From an uncultured Bacteroidales bacterium (lineage in GTDB: Bacteria; Bacteroidota; Bacteroidia; Bacteroidales; F082), in the NCBI GenBank assembly GCA_937926515.1, contig CALAZZ010000079.1, positions 1-39,854 of the forward strand: a stretch of 39,854 nucleotides of DNA, in the 5' to 3' direction. The translations under genes were made by a program, and so were the position numbers. Under the pieces are notes generated by a model, which saw only the letters and a program-made list of their open reading frames with translations, made no database searches and had not been told where the DNA came from. Of this stretch, positions 26,296 to 35,018 are shown piece after piece. The first letter of the stretch is position 1. Each line of letters starts with the position of its first letter.

Positions 26296-26325
26296 CAAAT
26301 GTACCACAATCGCTGAAAACAACAA
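26296..26325 (-). promoter_or_regulatory. Promoter of the GT4-lipid kinase unit
   Basis: On the minus strand TTG (26323-26325), a 19-base spacer and TACATTTG (26296-26303). The predicted start site precedes the GTG at 26256 and follows the ATG at 26346, which supports the shorter protein. Confidence 0.6.
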
Positions 26326-26493
26326 CCCCCGACTGCAGCTTTTCAAATTGCTTTAACAGTTCATTCTCTTAACCCTTTAATTCTTTGATAATGAATGGTA
26401 TGATATTAATATTTCACAAAATATGGAGACCTACACCATGGAGCTTAAGTAGGACTAATAATTATGGAACTTTTGGTTACAGTACAGAAGCAA

Positions 26494-27258
26494 TCAGGAG
26501 GTTTTGGCTTGCTGATTGAGCTCTCGCAATAATTTATATTTCAAATACTTAGATTTGGCTGAATACTTTGCGATATGCCAGCCATGTTTTCCTTCAACCA
26601 GACCGAGTTGGAAAAAGTAACTTTGAATAAATTTATAGACTGGGGACAGGTATTCCATCAGGACTGGTGCTTTTTCTCCTTTTTTATGTAGTGCATGAGC
26701 GCCCAGCCTGGCAAAATTATGTACCACCTTGATGTGTTCATCAATGGTATTGATGGAATAATGCAGCAGATCTCCTTCTAAATGAATTGGTTTGATGGTT
26801 CTGTGCGTAAGGAGTTTGTCGTGTGGATTGGTCCCTCCCCAACTGGCTTGCTCCTTATTTACAAGCCTGATTTTTTTATCAGGATACCAACCGCCGTGAC
26901 GTATCCACCTGCCACAATAACGGGTGAGCCGGTTCATGCTGTATGCATTTTTGAAGCCTGACTGCTTTTCATTCAGGATGGATTCCTTAAGTTCAGCTGA
27001 AAGCGCTTCATCAGCATCCAATGCAAGCACGTGTTTGTGTGCACATAATGAAAGGGCATAGTTCTTTTGTTCAATATGTCCTTCGAATGGATGGGTGCTG
27101 AAATTGACTCCATAGCTTTCACATATTTCAGACGTATCGTCAGTTGAGAAAGAATCAACTACAACAATTTCATCTGCTACAGCCTGAACAGACTCCAGGC
27201 AACGGCCTATGTTTCGTTCCTCATTAAGGGTGATGATGGCTACTGAGAGTTTATCCAT
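26494..27258 (-). CDS. Glycosyltransferase family 2 protein (WaaE/KdtX-like)
   Basis: A 254-residue inverting GT-A enzyme. It opens with LSVAIITLNEERNIGRCLESV, and the metal-binding acidic motif lies in HVLALDADEAL (about residues 76-86). GCYSMNRL-like acceptor sequence (AYSMNRLTRYCGRWIRHGGWYPD) follows, the pattern seen in lipopolysaccharide core-type GT2 proteins near Trk or LPS genes. It sits 45 bases after trkH. A -7 element in this gap suggests that it may also be transcribed alone. Confidence 0.88.
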   Translation of the reverse strand: MDKLSVAIITLNEERNIGRCLESVQAVADEIVVVDSFSTDDTSEICESYGVNFSTHPFEGHIEQKNYALSLCAHKHVLALDADEALSAELKESILNEKQSGFKNAYSMNRLTRYCGRWIRHGGWYPDKKIRLVNKEQASWGGTNPHDKLLTHRTIKPIHLEGDLLHYSINTIDEHIKVVHNFARLGAHALHKKGEKAPVLMEYLSPVYKFIQSYFFQLGLVEGKHGWHIAKYSAKSKYLKYKLLRELNQQAKTS

Positions 27259-27274
27259 TGTGCACGTAGGGTGT

Positions 27275-27282
27275 CAAAATTA
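27275..27282 (-). promoter_or_regulatory. Putative -7 element of the GT2 gene
   Basis: Minus strand TAATTTTG, 16 bases before the start codon at 27258, lies between trkH and the GT2 gene. No clear -33 element. Confidence 0.35.
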
Positions 27283-27303
27283 CAAAATCATGCAGGGCAT
27301 GTA

Positions 27304-28767
27304 TCATTTTCGCCAAAAATAAGGAGAAAACAGTATGAGAACAGTAAACAGCTCCAAGCGACCTATTAGCATGAGGAAAGAGAGAAACCACTTTGTGATA
27401 TCCGAAAAGAAAGCATAATTATCGACCGGTCCAACTGATCCAATTCCTGGGCCAATATTACCCAAACTTGCTATGGATGCGCCTATCGAGGTTTCAAAAT
27501 CATAGCCCATAAACGAAATGATAATGGTGGAAAGGCCAAAAATTAAAATATACATCAGGAAAAAGGCCATTACTTTATAAATGATGTCATCGGTCACACT
27601 CTTTCCATTGTATTTAAGTGGTAAAATTGCATTGGGGTGTATGGCACGACGCAATTCCAACCAGGAATTTTTGATAAGCATCACCTGACGGATCACTTTC
27701 ATGCCACCACCGGTGGATCCTGCGCACCCCCCCACAAACATGACTATAAAGAGCAACATCCACAATACACCTGGCCAGGCTAAATAATTTCCAGTGACAA
27801 ATCCCGTGGTAGTGAGTATTGACACCACCGTAAACAATGATTCCCTGAAAGATTGTTCCAATGAATAATGCTTGTTAATAATAAGTCCGGCAGCAATGAT
27901 GAAAGATAACACCACAATGATCACCAGATAAGACTTAAATTCCTCGTTTCGGGCTACTTTCTTCAGTTGGCCATGCATGGCAAAATAGTGTAGGGTAAAA
28001 TTTGTACCTGCCAATATCATAAACAAAGTGATCAGGTAATGTGTTGTAGGTCCGAAGGCTGCTATGCTGGCATTTCGGGTTGAAAAACCACCTGTTGCCA
28101 TGGTGCTGAATGCATGGTTTATTGCATCAAAAAAATCCATCTCGCCTAAATAGAGTGCTCCGGTTAACATTCCTGTGAGGATTACATAAATACCCCAAAG
28201 TCGCTTGGCTGTGGCAGTAATTCGCGGATGAAGCTTGTCATATGTGATGCCCGACATTTCTGCCATAAAAAGCTGCATTCCTCCGATTCCCAGTAGAGGT
28301 AAAATGGCAACTGAAAGCACAATAACACCCATACCGCCAAGCCAATGTGTCAGACTTCTCCAGTATAACAGGTCTTTTGGTAAGGTTTCAATGTCTTCTA
28401 GAATGGTAGCTCCTGTGGTTGTAAATCCTGACATGGTTTCAAAAAATGCATCCACAAAACGTGGAACTTCTCCACTGATAATAAAGGGCAACGAACCGAA
28501 CAAAGAGATGATCAACCAAGAAAAAGTTACAATAATATAACCTTCTCTTTTGCCTACCAATTTACTGGACTTACGGTTAGAAAGCCAGGCAATCGTTCCG
28601 ATAACAATGGTGATGAGAGCAGATAACGGAATGCTGATGCAATCAGATTCACAAAATATATAGGTGAATGGTAAAGCTGTCAACATGAACAAGCCTTCTA
28701 TGATCAGTAGGAATCCTATAATGCGTATGATCAATCCCGTATTGATACTCCTCATGAAACTCTTCAT
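27304..28767 (-). CDS. trkH: Trk potassium uptake channel subunit TrkH
   Basis: A 487-residue membrane protein of the TrkH/KtrB family, with ten or so helices and the four pore-loop filters visible in sequence: SGFTTTGAT, MATGGFSTRN, LTTTGFVTGNY and SLGNIGPGIGSV. It conducts K+ under control of the cytoplasmic TrkA ring. It follows trkA by 24 bases, so both subunits are made from one transcript. The length is normal for TrkH/TrkG. Confidence 0.94.
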   Translation of the reverse strand: MKSFMRSINTGLIIRIIGFLLIIEGLFMLTALPFTYIFCESDCISIPLSALITIVIGTIAWLSNRKSSKLVGKREGYIIVTFSWLIISLFGSLPFIISGEVPRFVDAFFETMSGFTTTGATILEDIETLPKDLLYWRSLTHWLGGMGVIVLSVAILPLLGIGGMQLFMAEMSGITYDKLHPRITATAKRLWGIYVILTGMLTGALYLGEMDFFDAINHAFSTMATGGFSTRNASIAAFGPTTHYLITLFMILAGTNFTLHYFAMHGQLKKVARNEEFKSYLVIIVVLSFIIAAGLIINKHYSLEQSFRESLFTVVSILTTTGFVTGNYLAWPGVLWMLLFIVMFVGGCAGSTGGGMKVIRQVMLIKNSWLELRRAIHPNAILPLKYNGKSVTDDIIYKVMAFFLMYILIFGLSTIIISFMGYDFETSIGASIASLGNIGPGIGSVGPVDNYAFFSDITKWFLSFLMLIGRLELFTVLILFSPYFWRK

Positions 28768-28791
28768 GATGCAAATATTGGAATTAAGTAG

Positions 28792-30132
28792 TTAACGGAA
28801 AAACTTCTCGACTTTATTCATAGCATGTGGGAGGGCAAAGACCACCACTTTATCATCTTCATTGATTTGCATATCTGCACTTGCAATAATACTCGTATTA
28901 TCTCTTACAATTCCGCCAATGATTGCACCTGCGGGGAAACCCAGCTTTCCTATTGGCCGCTTGGTAACGGTTGATCTTTTGCGTGCGACCATTTCGAGCA
29001 CATCTGCATCTATGCCACTAAGGCATTTTATGGAAGTCACATCGGCTCCCATGGTAAATCGGACCATATATCCGGCAGCAATCAGCTTTTTGTTAATGAT
29101 GGTATCAATACCAATATTTTGAGAAAGATCAATGTAATCGATGTTTTCAACCAATGCGATCGTTCGCTTAACACCTAATTTTTTTGCATGCAGACATGTG
29201 AGTATATTCGTTTCAGTGCTATCAGTCAAGGCAACAAAAGCATCCATGCGCCTGATGTCTTCGTCTTCAAGCAATTGAATGTTTCTTGCATCTCCATTAA
29301 TAACAAGTGTGTTATCAAGATAGTCGGTTAAGGCAATGCATCGATCCTTGTCAATGTCAATCAGTTTGATATTTAACTCTTTATCAAGATTTTTTGCTGT
29401 AAGCCGACCAACCCTTCCTCCGCCAACAATCATGAGATTGTGTATTTCAAATGTCATTTTTCCACCTAGTGACAGCAGCTGGGTTATTGCTTCTGGTTTT
29501 GTGATGACATAAACCAGGTCGTTGGGTAAAAACATATCATCCCCTTTGGGTATAAAAGTCTCACGCTCACGATGTATGGCTACAGCCCTGAAGTCGAGCT
29601 GTTCATAATTTAGAGCGATTTCATTCAAGGTTTTATAAACCACTGGTGCACTCTCTTCCAGCTTAATCAATATCATCGAAAGTTTCCCCTCCGAAAAGTC
29701 AAATACTTCGGTAGCAGCAGTCTGTTTGAGCAGGCTGATAATTTCGTGGGCAGCTATATCTTCCGGAGAGATAAGTGCGTCAATACCCAATTCAGTATAG
29801 ATCAATTGATTTTTCGGGCTGAGGGTCTCCATGGTGTTTACCCTTGCTATCACCTGTCGTGCGCCAAGTTTTTTTGCCAGTATTGCGGTCATCAAGTTAA
29901 TCTGCTCTTCATGCAAGACCGATATGACCAGGTCTGCATTCTTGACATGAGCCCTTTTGAGCACCTCCAATGATGTAGAATCACCTGTTATGGTCATCAG
30001 GTCAGTATTGGATTCAACCATTTTAAGAAGGTCCTCATGTGGATCAACAATGGTGATATTGTGGTTGTTGTTAGACAATGCGTGTGCCAGGTGCAAACCA
30101 ACTTCGCCATCACCGGCTATAATAATGTTCAT
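28792..30132 (-). CDS. trkA: Trk potassium uptake regulatory subunit TrkA
   Basis: A 446-residue cytoplasmic protein with the duplicated RCK layout: a Rossmann domain with GDGEVGLHLA (residues 7-16), a TrkA-C domain, then a second Rossmann domain with GGGRVGRLTA and another TrkA-C domain at the end. It binds nucleotides and gates TrkH. It is first of the pair with trkH. The upstream 135 bases hold no strong consensus promoter. Confidence 0.95.
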   Translation of the reverse strand: MNIIIAGDGEVGLHLAHALSNNNHNITIVDPHEDLLKMVESNTDLMTITGDSTSLEVLKRAHVKNADLVISVLHEEQINLMTAILAKKLGARQVIARVNTMETLSPKNQLIYTELGIDALISPEDIAAHEIISLLKQTAATEVFDFSEGKLSMILIKLEESAPVVYKTLNEIALNYEQLDFRAVAIHRERETFIPKGDDMFLPNDLVYVITKPEAITQLLSLGGKMTFEIHNLMIVGGGRVGRLTAKNLDKELNIKLIDIDKDRCIALTDYLDNTLVINGDARNIQLLEDEDIRRMDAFVALTDSTETNILTCLHAKKLGVKRTIALVENIDYIDLSQNIGIDTIINKKLIAAGYMVRFTMGADVTSIKCLSGIDADVLEMVARKRSTVTKRPIGKLGFPAGAIIGGIVRDNTSIIASADMQINEDDKVVVFALPHAMNKVEKFFR

Positions 30133-30267
30133 TACTAATATGAGTTAAACTTCGAGGGGGCTAAATTATATCTTTTTAGGATTGGTTACAAATGAAATAA
30201 AGGAATGTAGTATGAATGGATCGACTCAATAACATGATCTATATCAAACAGATAGATCAGAAACGTA

Positions 30268-31062
30268 TTAATACTTAATACTAAACTGGTCCCAATCCAT
30301 TCCTACGTTGAATTTTGCCCGAAAAGAGCTGAGTTCTGTATGGCTTATGCTTGCCTCAATGATAGCTTCGGTATTTGATTTTGCACTGGCAATGATTTGT
30401 CCTTTGGCATCAATCAGGCATGAATCACCAGCATACTCAATACCCAGGCCATCTTTACCAATTCTATTGACACCAATTATATAGGCTTGGTTTTCAATTG
30501 CACGGGCAATAAGCAATTGCTTCCATGGGAGCGCTCGTGCTGCCGGCCAATTTGCTACGAATAAAGCCAGGTCGTACTCAAAATTGCCATTTTCATAAGT
30601 ATTTTTACACCACACAGGGAAGCGCAGATCGTAACAGACCATTGGTCTGATCTTCCATCCTTTAAGCCTTGTTAGAAGATGAGAATCACCAGGATTGATC
30701 CTTTCATGCTCACCTCCCATTCGAAATACGTGTCGTTTATTGTAATTGCGATGACTTCCATCAGGCCGCATCCAGATCAGGCTGTTATGAAACTGTTCGC
30801 CGCTTTCCATGAGCATGCTGGCACAAATGACAGCACCGGTATTGGCTGCCTTGTTTTGCAACCACTGAAAACTTTCGCCGCCAGGTTTTTCTGCCCATTT
30901 ATTGGGATCAACCGGAAATCCGGTATTGAAGGTTTCGGGCAATATGATCAAATCTGGTTGCGATTGGATCCGGTCGATAAGCCTGTCGAAATGGACCCTG
31001 TTTGCAGCCGGGTCCTCCCAGAAAAGACTGGTCTGAATGAAAACGATATTTAGATCCTGCAT
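30268..31062 (-). CDS. Omega-amidase-like nitrilase family protein
   Basis: A 264-residue carbon-nitrogen hydrolase. The catalytic triad is E43 (ILPETFNTGF), K109 (NYNKRHVFRM) and C143 (PMVCYDLRFP), the pattern of the YafV/Nit2 group that hydrolyses alpha-ketoglutaramate and related omega-amides. The preceding gene encodes a methionine/glutamine-type aminotransferase and overlaps it by 13 bases, the classical pairing of a transaminase with its omega-amidase. This makes the assignment stronger than either gene alone would. Confidence 0.88.
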   Translation of the reverse strand: MQDLNIVFIQTSLFWEDPAANRVHFDRLIDRIQSQPDLIILPETFNTGFPVDPNKWAEKPGGESFQWLQNKAANTGAVICASMLMESGEQFHNSLIWMRPDGSHRNYNKRHVFRMGGEHERINPGDSHLLTRLKGWKIRPMVCYDLRFPVWCKNTYENGNFEYDLALFVANWPAARALPWKQLLIARAIENQAYIIGVNRIGKDGLGIEYAGDSCLIDAKGQIIASAKSNTEAIIEASISHTELSSFRAKFNVGMDWDQFSIKY

Positions 31063-32207
31063 AGTATTTCACTTGCTTTATCCAGGGTTTGCTCCGTTTT
31101 GGCAAAACAAAACCGAAGCAATTGTTGATTTAAATTATTATGATAGAACGAGGCAACTGGAACAGCAGCTATCTGATGTTCCTTCACCAACCATGCTGCA
31201 AATTCCATTTCAGGCATATCACTGATTTGACTATAGTCAAGAAGCTGAAAATAGGTGCCGTAGCATGGCACTACACCAAAACGAGATTGCGTTAGCTTGT
31301 CAGCAAAATAATCACGTTTTTGCTGGTAAAAAGCGCCCAGGTTTTCATAATTTGCCGGATCAGCTAAAAAGTCAGCGATGGCATATTGTATGGGAGTATT
31401 GCTTGCGAAAACCACGAATTGATGTAGTTTGCGGTATTCTGCCATTAGATTGGCGGGTGCCAACACAAATCCTGTTTTCCAGCCGGTTGCATGAAAGGTC
31501 TTCCCAAAGGAGCCAACAATCAGGCTTCTTGACAACAGATCCGGTAATTCACAAGCGCTGTAATGCTTTTTGCCTTCAAAGATGAGATGTTCGTAAACTT
31601 CATCACTCAATACAATGATGTCGCTGTCGCGGGTCAGATTATCAAGCCGCTGCAGGTCATACCCATCGATCAAGGTCCCTGTTGGATTGTGGGGGCTATT
31701 GATGATTATCATGCGTGTGCGGTTGCAGATGTATCTGGCCACTTCATCCCAGTCGATTCTAAAATCAGGTGCTTTCAGGCTGACATGTTTGACCAGGCCA
31801 CCGCATGCTTTCACCGAAGGGGCATAACTGTCGTAGGCAGGTTCGAAAATGATGACTTCATCATTATCTTTTACAAATGCTGTGATGGCCGTATTCAAAG
31901 CTTGTGTTGCCCCCGCAGTAATATTAATTTCGTCCTGCCAATCGTATTCTATACCATAGGCAGACCGAACCTTGTGTGCAATTGCCTGCCTTAACTCAGG
32001 CACGCCGGGCATTGGAGCATATTGGTTAAAGCCTTTTTTCATATAATGATTCACCCGTGCAATTAACTTCTGATCAATTGTAAAATCAGGAAAACCTTGT
32101 GATAAATTCACTGCTTTGTTTTCGACAGCTAGTTTTGACATGACGGCAAAAATGGATGTTCCTGTTTGTGGTAGTTTTGAATGCAGGTGGCCCTTGAATT
32201 CTAGCAT
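31050..32207 (-). CDS. Class I/II aminotransferase, methionine-aminotransferase type
   Basis: A PLP-dependent aminotransferase of 385 residues with fold-type-I features: NLSQGFPDF near the start, YAPMPGVPELRQAIA, SPHNPTG (N174), SDEVYEH (D202, Y205), the Schiff-base lysine in SFGKTFHATGWK (K236) and a C-terminal arginine in LLRFCFAK. The sequence is closest in appearance to YbdL, which transaminates methionine, histidine and phenylalanine. With the downstream nitrilase it forms a glutamine-transaminase/omega-amidase pair, possibly serving methionine salvage. Confidence 0.87.
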   Translation of the reverse strand: MLEFKGHLHSKLPQTGTSIFAVMSKLAVENKAVNLSQGFPDFTIDQKLIARVNHYMKKGFNQYAPMPGVPELRQAIAHKVRSAYGIEYDWQDEINITAGATQALNTAITAFVKDNDEVIIFEPAYDSYAPSVKACGGLVKHVSLKAPDFRIDWDEVARYICNRTRMIIINSPHNPTGTLIDGYDLQRLDNLTRDSDIIVLSDEVYEHLIFEGKKHYSACELPDLLSRSLIVGSFGKTFHATGWKTGFVLAPANLMAEYRKLHQFVVFASNTPIQYAIADFLADPANYENLGAFYQQKRDYFADKLTQSRFGVVPCYGTYFQLLDYSQISDMPEMEFAAWLVKEHQIAAVPVASFYHNNLNQQLLRFCFAKTEQTLDKASEILCRI

Positions 32208-32230
32208 GATTTAGTTTTTGGTTTGTTACA

Positions 32231-32238
32231 CAAATATA
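32231..32238 (-). promoter_or_regulatory. Putative -7 element of the aminotransferase-amidase operon
   Basis: Minus strand TATATTTG fits TAnnTTTG, 23 bases before the start codon at 32207. No clear -33 box. Confidence 0.45.
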
Positions 32239-32405
32239 ACATTAATTGCTGATATATATTGCAGACGATGCCATGTGCTTAAAAGGTTGCAAGCAAGCTG
32301 AACCCCTTTTACTTTTAATATTTGTTTGGCATTCACTCCATATTCTATTTGAGTTGTTTGATGCCCTTCCGAGTCACAGTCTTGGATTCTTTAGCGATTT
32401 ATCTG

Positions 32406-32413
32406 TACTTTCG
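32406..32413 (+). promoter_or_regulatory. Weak -7 element before the outer-membrane protein gene
   Basis: TACTTTCG differs from TAnnTTTG at one position. A TTG lies at 32382-32384, with a spacer of about 21 bases. The ATG at 32438 follows 24 bases later. Confidence 0.3.
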
Positions 32414-32437
32414 TGTTTGTTGATCCGATAAATATTA

Positions 32438-33376
32438 ATGATGTTCATTATTTATACAAATACCTGTATATCAAATAAATGTATTAAGGTTTGCTTCTTT
32501 ACATCACTATTTGTATTAATGGGTTTTACAACAAAGGCTTTCGCCCAGCAAGAATACGCATGGTGGAATGAAAAGCATAATTGGGACGGGCATATGCATT
32601 GGTCAAGAATGATGCGAATATCTCCGGGCTATATGGGTCCAAATGCCTTGCCTGTGCCACAAATGCTTGACGGCCGCATCCCGGAGCGGAATAGGTCGGA
32701 GATCGGTTTTTCAAGTTTTCATTCCCTTGGTGAGATCACACTAAGTAGCTTTGGAAATGTATTCTACTCCATAGCTCAAGGCCTTGCATCCTTTGAAGTG
32801 AACCACATTTTTTTGGAATATTATAAAACAGACACCTTGCTTCGTGATGAACGCATTGCCAGAAGCGAACATGTGGAAGGCTGGGCGGTTGGCGACCTGA
32901 GCGTCACCACAACACTTACCCTGATCAAAGACCGCAAATGGCCTGATATGGTCCTCCGTGCCGGTTTCAGAACCACATCAGGCAGCAAACTTAGCGATGC
33001 GCGATACACCGATGCCCCCGGTCACTATTTTGATCTTAGTTTTGGAAAAAACCTGTGGGAGAATGAGGCCCTTGACCAAAGCATTCGGCTTTTCTGGTCA
33101 GGAGGAATTTATATCTGGCAGATTTCATACCCTGACAATCGGCAAAACGATGCAATACTTGCTGGCATTGGCCTGTCGTGGAACAAAGGCAATCATCTGC
33201 TCAGTGCCGAAACCACAGGCTATTTTGGATACCGCAATGAACGTGACCAGCCTATTGTACAGAGAATTCGCTATCAGTACAGTTTTGATCGGATCGGACT
33301 GCGCGTTTGGTATCAGAAAGGGCTACATGATGTTTACCACCATAACCTTAATATTTCCATTGTCTATTTCTGGTAG
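32438..33376 (+). CDS. Exported protein, likely outer-membrane beta-barrel
   Basis: A 312-residue protein with a signal peptide (hydrophobic residues about 17-34, cleavage after AFA at 36). The mature part is rich in alternating aromatic/polar strands such as NHIFLEYYKTDT, LSVTTTLTLI, MVLRAGFRTTSGSKLSDARY, HYFDLSFGKNL and IRYQYSFDRIGLRVWY. It ends in NISIVYFW, an aromatic C-terminus typical of outer-membrane barrels. I do not recognise a named family. It stands alone between divergent and codirectional neighbours, so context gives no substrate. Confidence 0.7.
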   Translation: MMFIIYTNTCISNKCIKVCFFTSLFVLMGFTTKAFAQQEYAWWNEKHNWDGHMHWSRMMRISPGYMGPNALPVPQMLDGRIPERNRSEIGFSSFHSLGEITLSSFGNVFYSIAQGLASFEVNHIFLEYYKTDTLLRDERIARSEHVEGWAVGDLSVTTTLTLIKDRKWPDMVLRAGFRTTSGSKLSDARYTDAPGHYFDLSFGKNLWENEALDQSIRLFWSGGIYIWQISYPDNRQNDAILAGIGLSWNKGNHLLSAETTGYFGYRNERDQPIVQRIRYQYSFDRIGLRVWYQKGLHDVYHHNLNISIVYFW

Positions 33377-33582
33377 CTAAGCTCATTTTTGAATTTGTAT
33401 AAGATTTAAGCTTAAAAACTCAGAAGACGATTTCATGAGCAATTACGATCTGTCAACAGGCACGATTTCAGCTTGTTCGGACAAGTGAACATGATAATGT
33501 TGATAACTAAGGTACAGTTGTGGTAGGTTTTCCCCCAAAAGGGATATTAACTTTACGGCAGTTTAGTTAAGTGCTGTTGATT

Positions 33583-34920
33583 ATGCCTGTTGCCAAATCC
33601 AAATCCAAGAAAATATTTGTGCTTGATACCTCTGTGATCCTTTATAATCACAATGCGATCAACAATTTTGATGACAATGATGTAGCCATACCGATTACTG
33701 TACTTGAAGAGCTGGATACTTTCAAGAAAGGCAATGACAACATCAACTATGAAGCCCGGGAATTTGTCCGTTTTATGGATCGGATTTCGGGTAAGTATAC
33801 CATGAAAAACTGGCGCCGGCTGAATGGTCCCGAAAAAGGCAGGTTTAAGGTATTGATGAATGATAACAGCAAAACAGATGCCCGAAAAATATTTGGTGCT
33901 GACAAACCCGACCATCGCATCATCAATGCCGCACTCAAGCTCAGTGAGGATAATCCTGACCAGAAAGTTATCCTGGTAACCAAGGATATCAACCTGCGTG
34001 TAAAAGCCAAATCATTAAGCCTGCAGTCAGAGGATTTTGAAACAGGCAAGGTCAAAGACCTCGAATCACTTTATACCGGTAAATCTGCACTAGATGATAT
34101 TGACCCGGAAGTCATAGACAAGCTTTATCAGGAGGGTTTCTGCAGCCTCGAAGATATTGGCCTCAATAGTAGTATTCCAAATCATTACTATATCCTGAAA
34201 AGCCCGAAAAGCTCGGCACTGGGATTTTACAATCCGGTTACCGATCGCATCGAAAGAATTGAAAAACATCCGGTTTCGCGCATTATGCCACGAAATGCCG
34301 AGCAGGTGTTTGCCCTGCATGCCATATTAAATCCTGAGGTGAAGCTGGTAACTCTTCAAGGTATCGCCGGAACAGGAAAAACGCTGTTGGCATTGGCCGG
34401 TGCCTGGGAACAACGTCGCGATTTTAAACAGGTTTATCTGGCAAGGCCGATTGTGCCACTCAGTAATAAAGATATTGGATATTTGCCCGGTGATATCAAG
34501 TCAAAGCTAAATCCCTATATGGAACCTCTGTGGGATAATATGAAATTCATACAAAATCAGTATGGTGAGGAGGATAAGGAATACAAACGCATCACGGAAG
34601 CAATTGAGAAAGAAAAGCTTATTATCACACCCCTGGCATACATACGCGGCCGAAGCATCTCAAATGTATTTTTTATTGTTGATGAAGCTCAGAACCTAAC
34701 CCCACATGAAATAAAAACCATCATTACACGTGCAGGTGAAAATACAAAGATCATTTTCACGGGTGATATATTTCAGATTGATACACCTTACCTGGATGCC
34801 CATTCCAATGGGTTGTCATACCTGATTGATAAAATCAAACATCATGGATTGTATGCACATGTGCGGCTCGAAAAAGGCGAACGATCAGAATTGGCAAATC
34901 TTGCTAATGATCTGCTTTGA
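33583..34920 (+). CDS. PhoH-family ATPase with N-terminal PIN domain
   Basis: A 445-residue protein from the ATG at 33583; the frame can be opened 12 bases earlier from GTG, but MPVAKSKSKKIFVLDTSVIL is the natural start. The PIN domain (about residues 10-150) has the acidic nuclease positions in FVLDTSV and VLEELD. The PhoH ATPase (about 240-445) has Walker A GIAGTGKTLLALAG, Walker B FFIVDEAQNLTPHE and IIFTGDIFQID. The PIN-PhoH fusion (YlaK/PhoH2 type) is linked to RNA unwinding and cleavage in other bacteria. Confidence 0.92.
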   Translation: MPVAKSKSKKIFVLDTSVILYNHNAINNFDDNDVAIPITVLEELDTFKKGNDNINYEAREFVRFMDRISGKYTMKNWRRLNGPEKGRFKVLMNDNSKTDARKIFGADKPDHRIINAALKLSEDNPDQKVILVTKDINLRVKAKSLSLQSEDFETGKVKDLESLYTGKSALDDIDPEVIDKLYQEGFCSLEDIGLNSSIPNHYYILKSPKSSALGFYNPVTDRIERIEKHPVSRIMPRNAEQVFALHAILNPEVKLVTLQGIAGTGKTLLALAGAWEQRRDFKQVYLARPIVPLSNKDIGYLPGDIKSKLNPYMEPLWDNMKFIQNQYGEEDKEYKRITEAIEKEKLIITPLAYIRGRSISNVFFIVDEAQNLTPHEIKTIITRAGENTKIIFTGDIFQIDTPYLDAHSNGLSYLIDKIKHHGLYAHVRLEKGERSELANLANDLL

Positions 34921-35018
34921 TTCAGTTACCGGATGAGGCACTCATCACTTTTGCAGAAATTATTTCTTTTTCCCGATAAAGCATTTACCTTTACGCATCT
35001 TTTTCGCTTCTATTGCTT

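Noticed and set aside
31563..31994. 143-residue plus-strand frame over the aminotransferase
   Set aside because: Antisense shadow of a gene with complete PLP-enzyme motifs.
32246..32431. Small plus-strand frame before the outer-membrane protein gene
   Set aside because: Runs through the likely promoter of the following gene and has no recognisable features.
33405..33416. 12-base palindrome TTTAAGCTTAAA after the outer-membrane protein gene
   Set aside because: Perfect but short and AT-rich; could occur by chance, and no paired site or promoter overlap supports it.
33472..33485. Hairpin CTTGT-TCGG-ACAAG before the PhoH gene as a terminator or riboregulator
   Set aside because: Only five pairs, no T-run on either strand and no conserved riboswitch feature.
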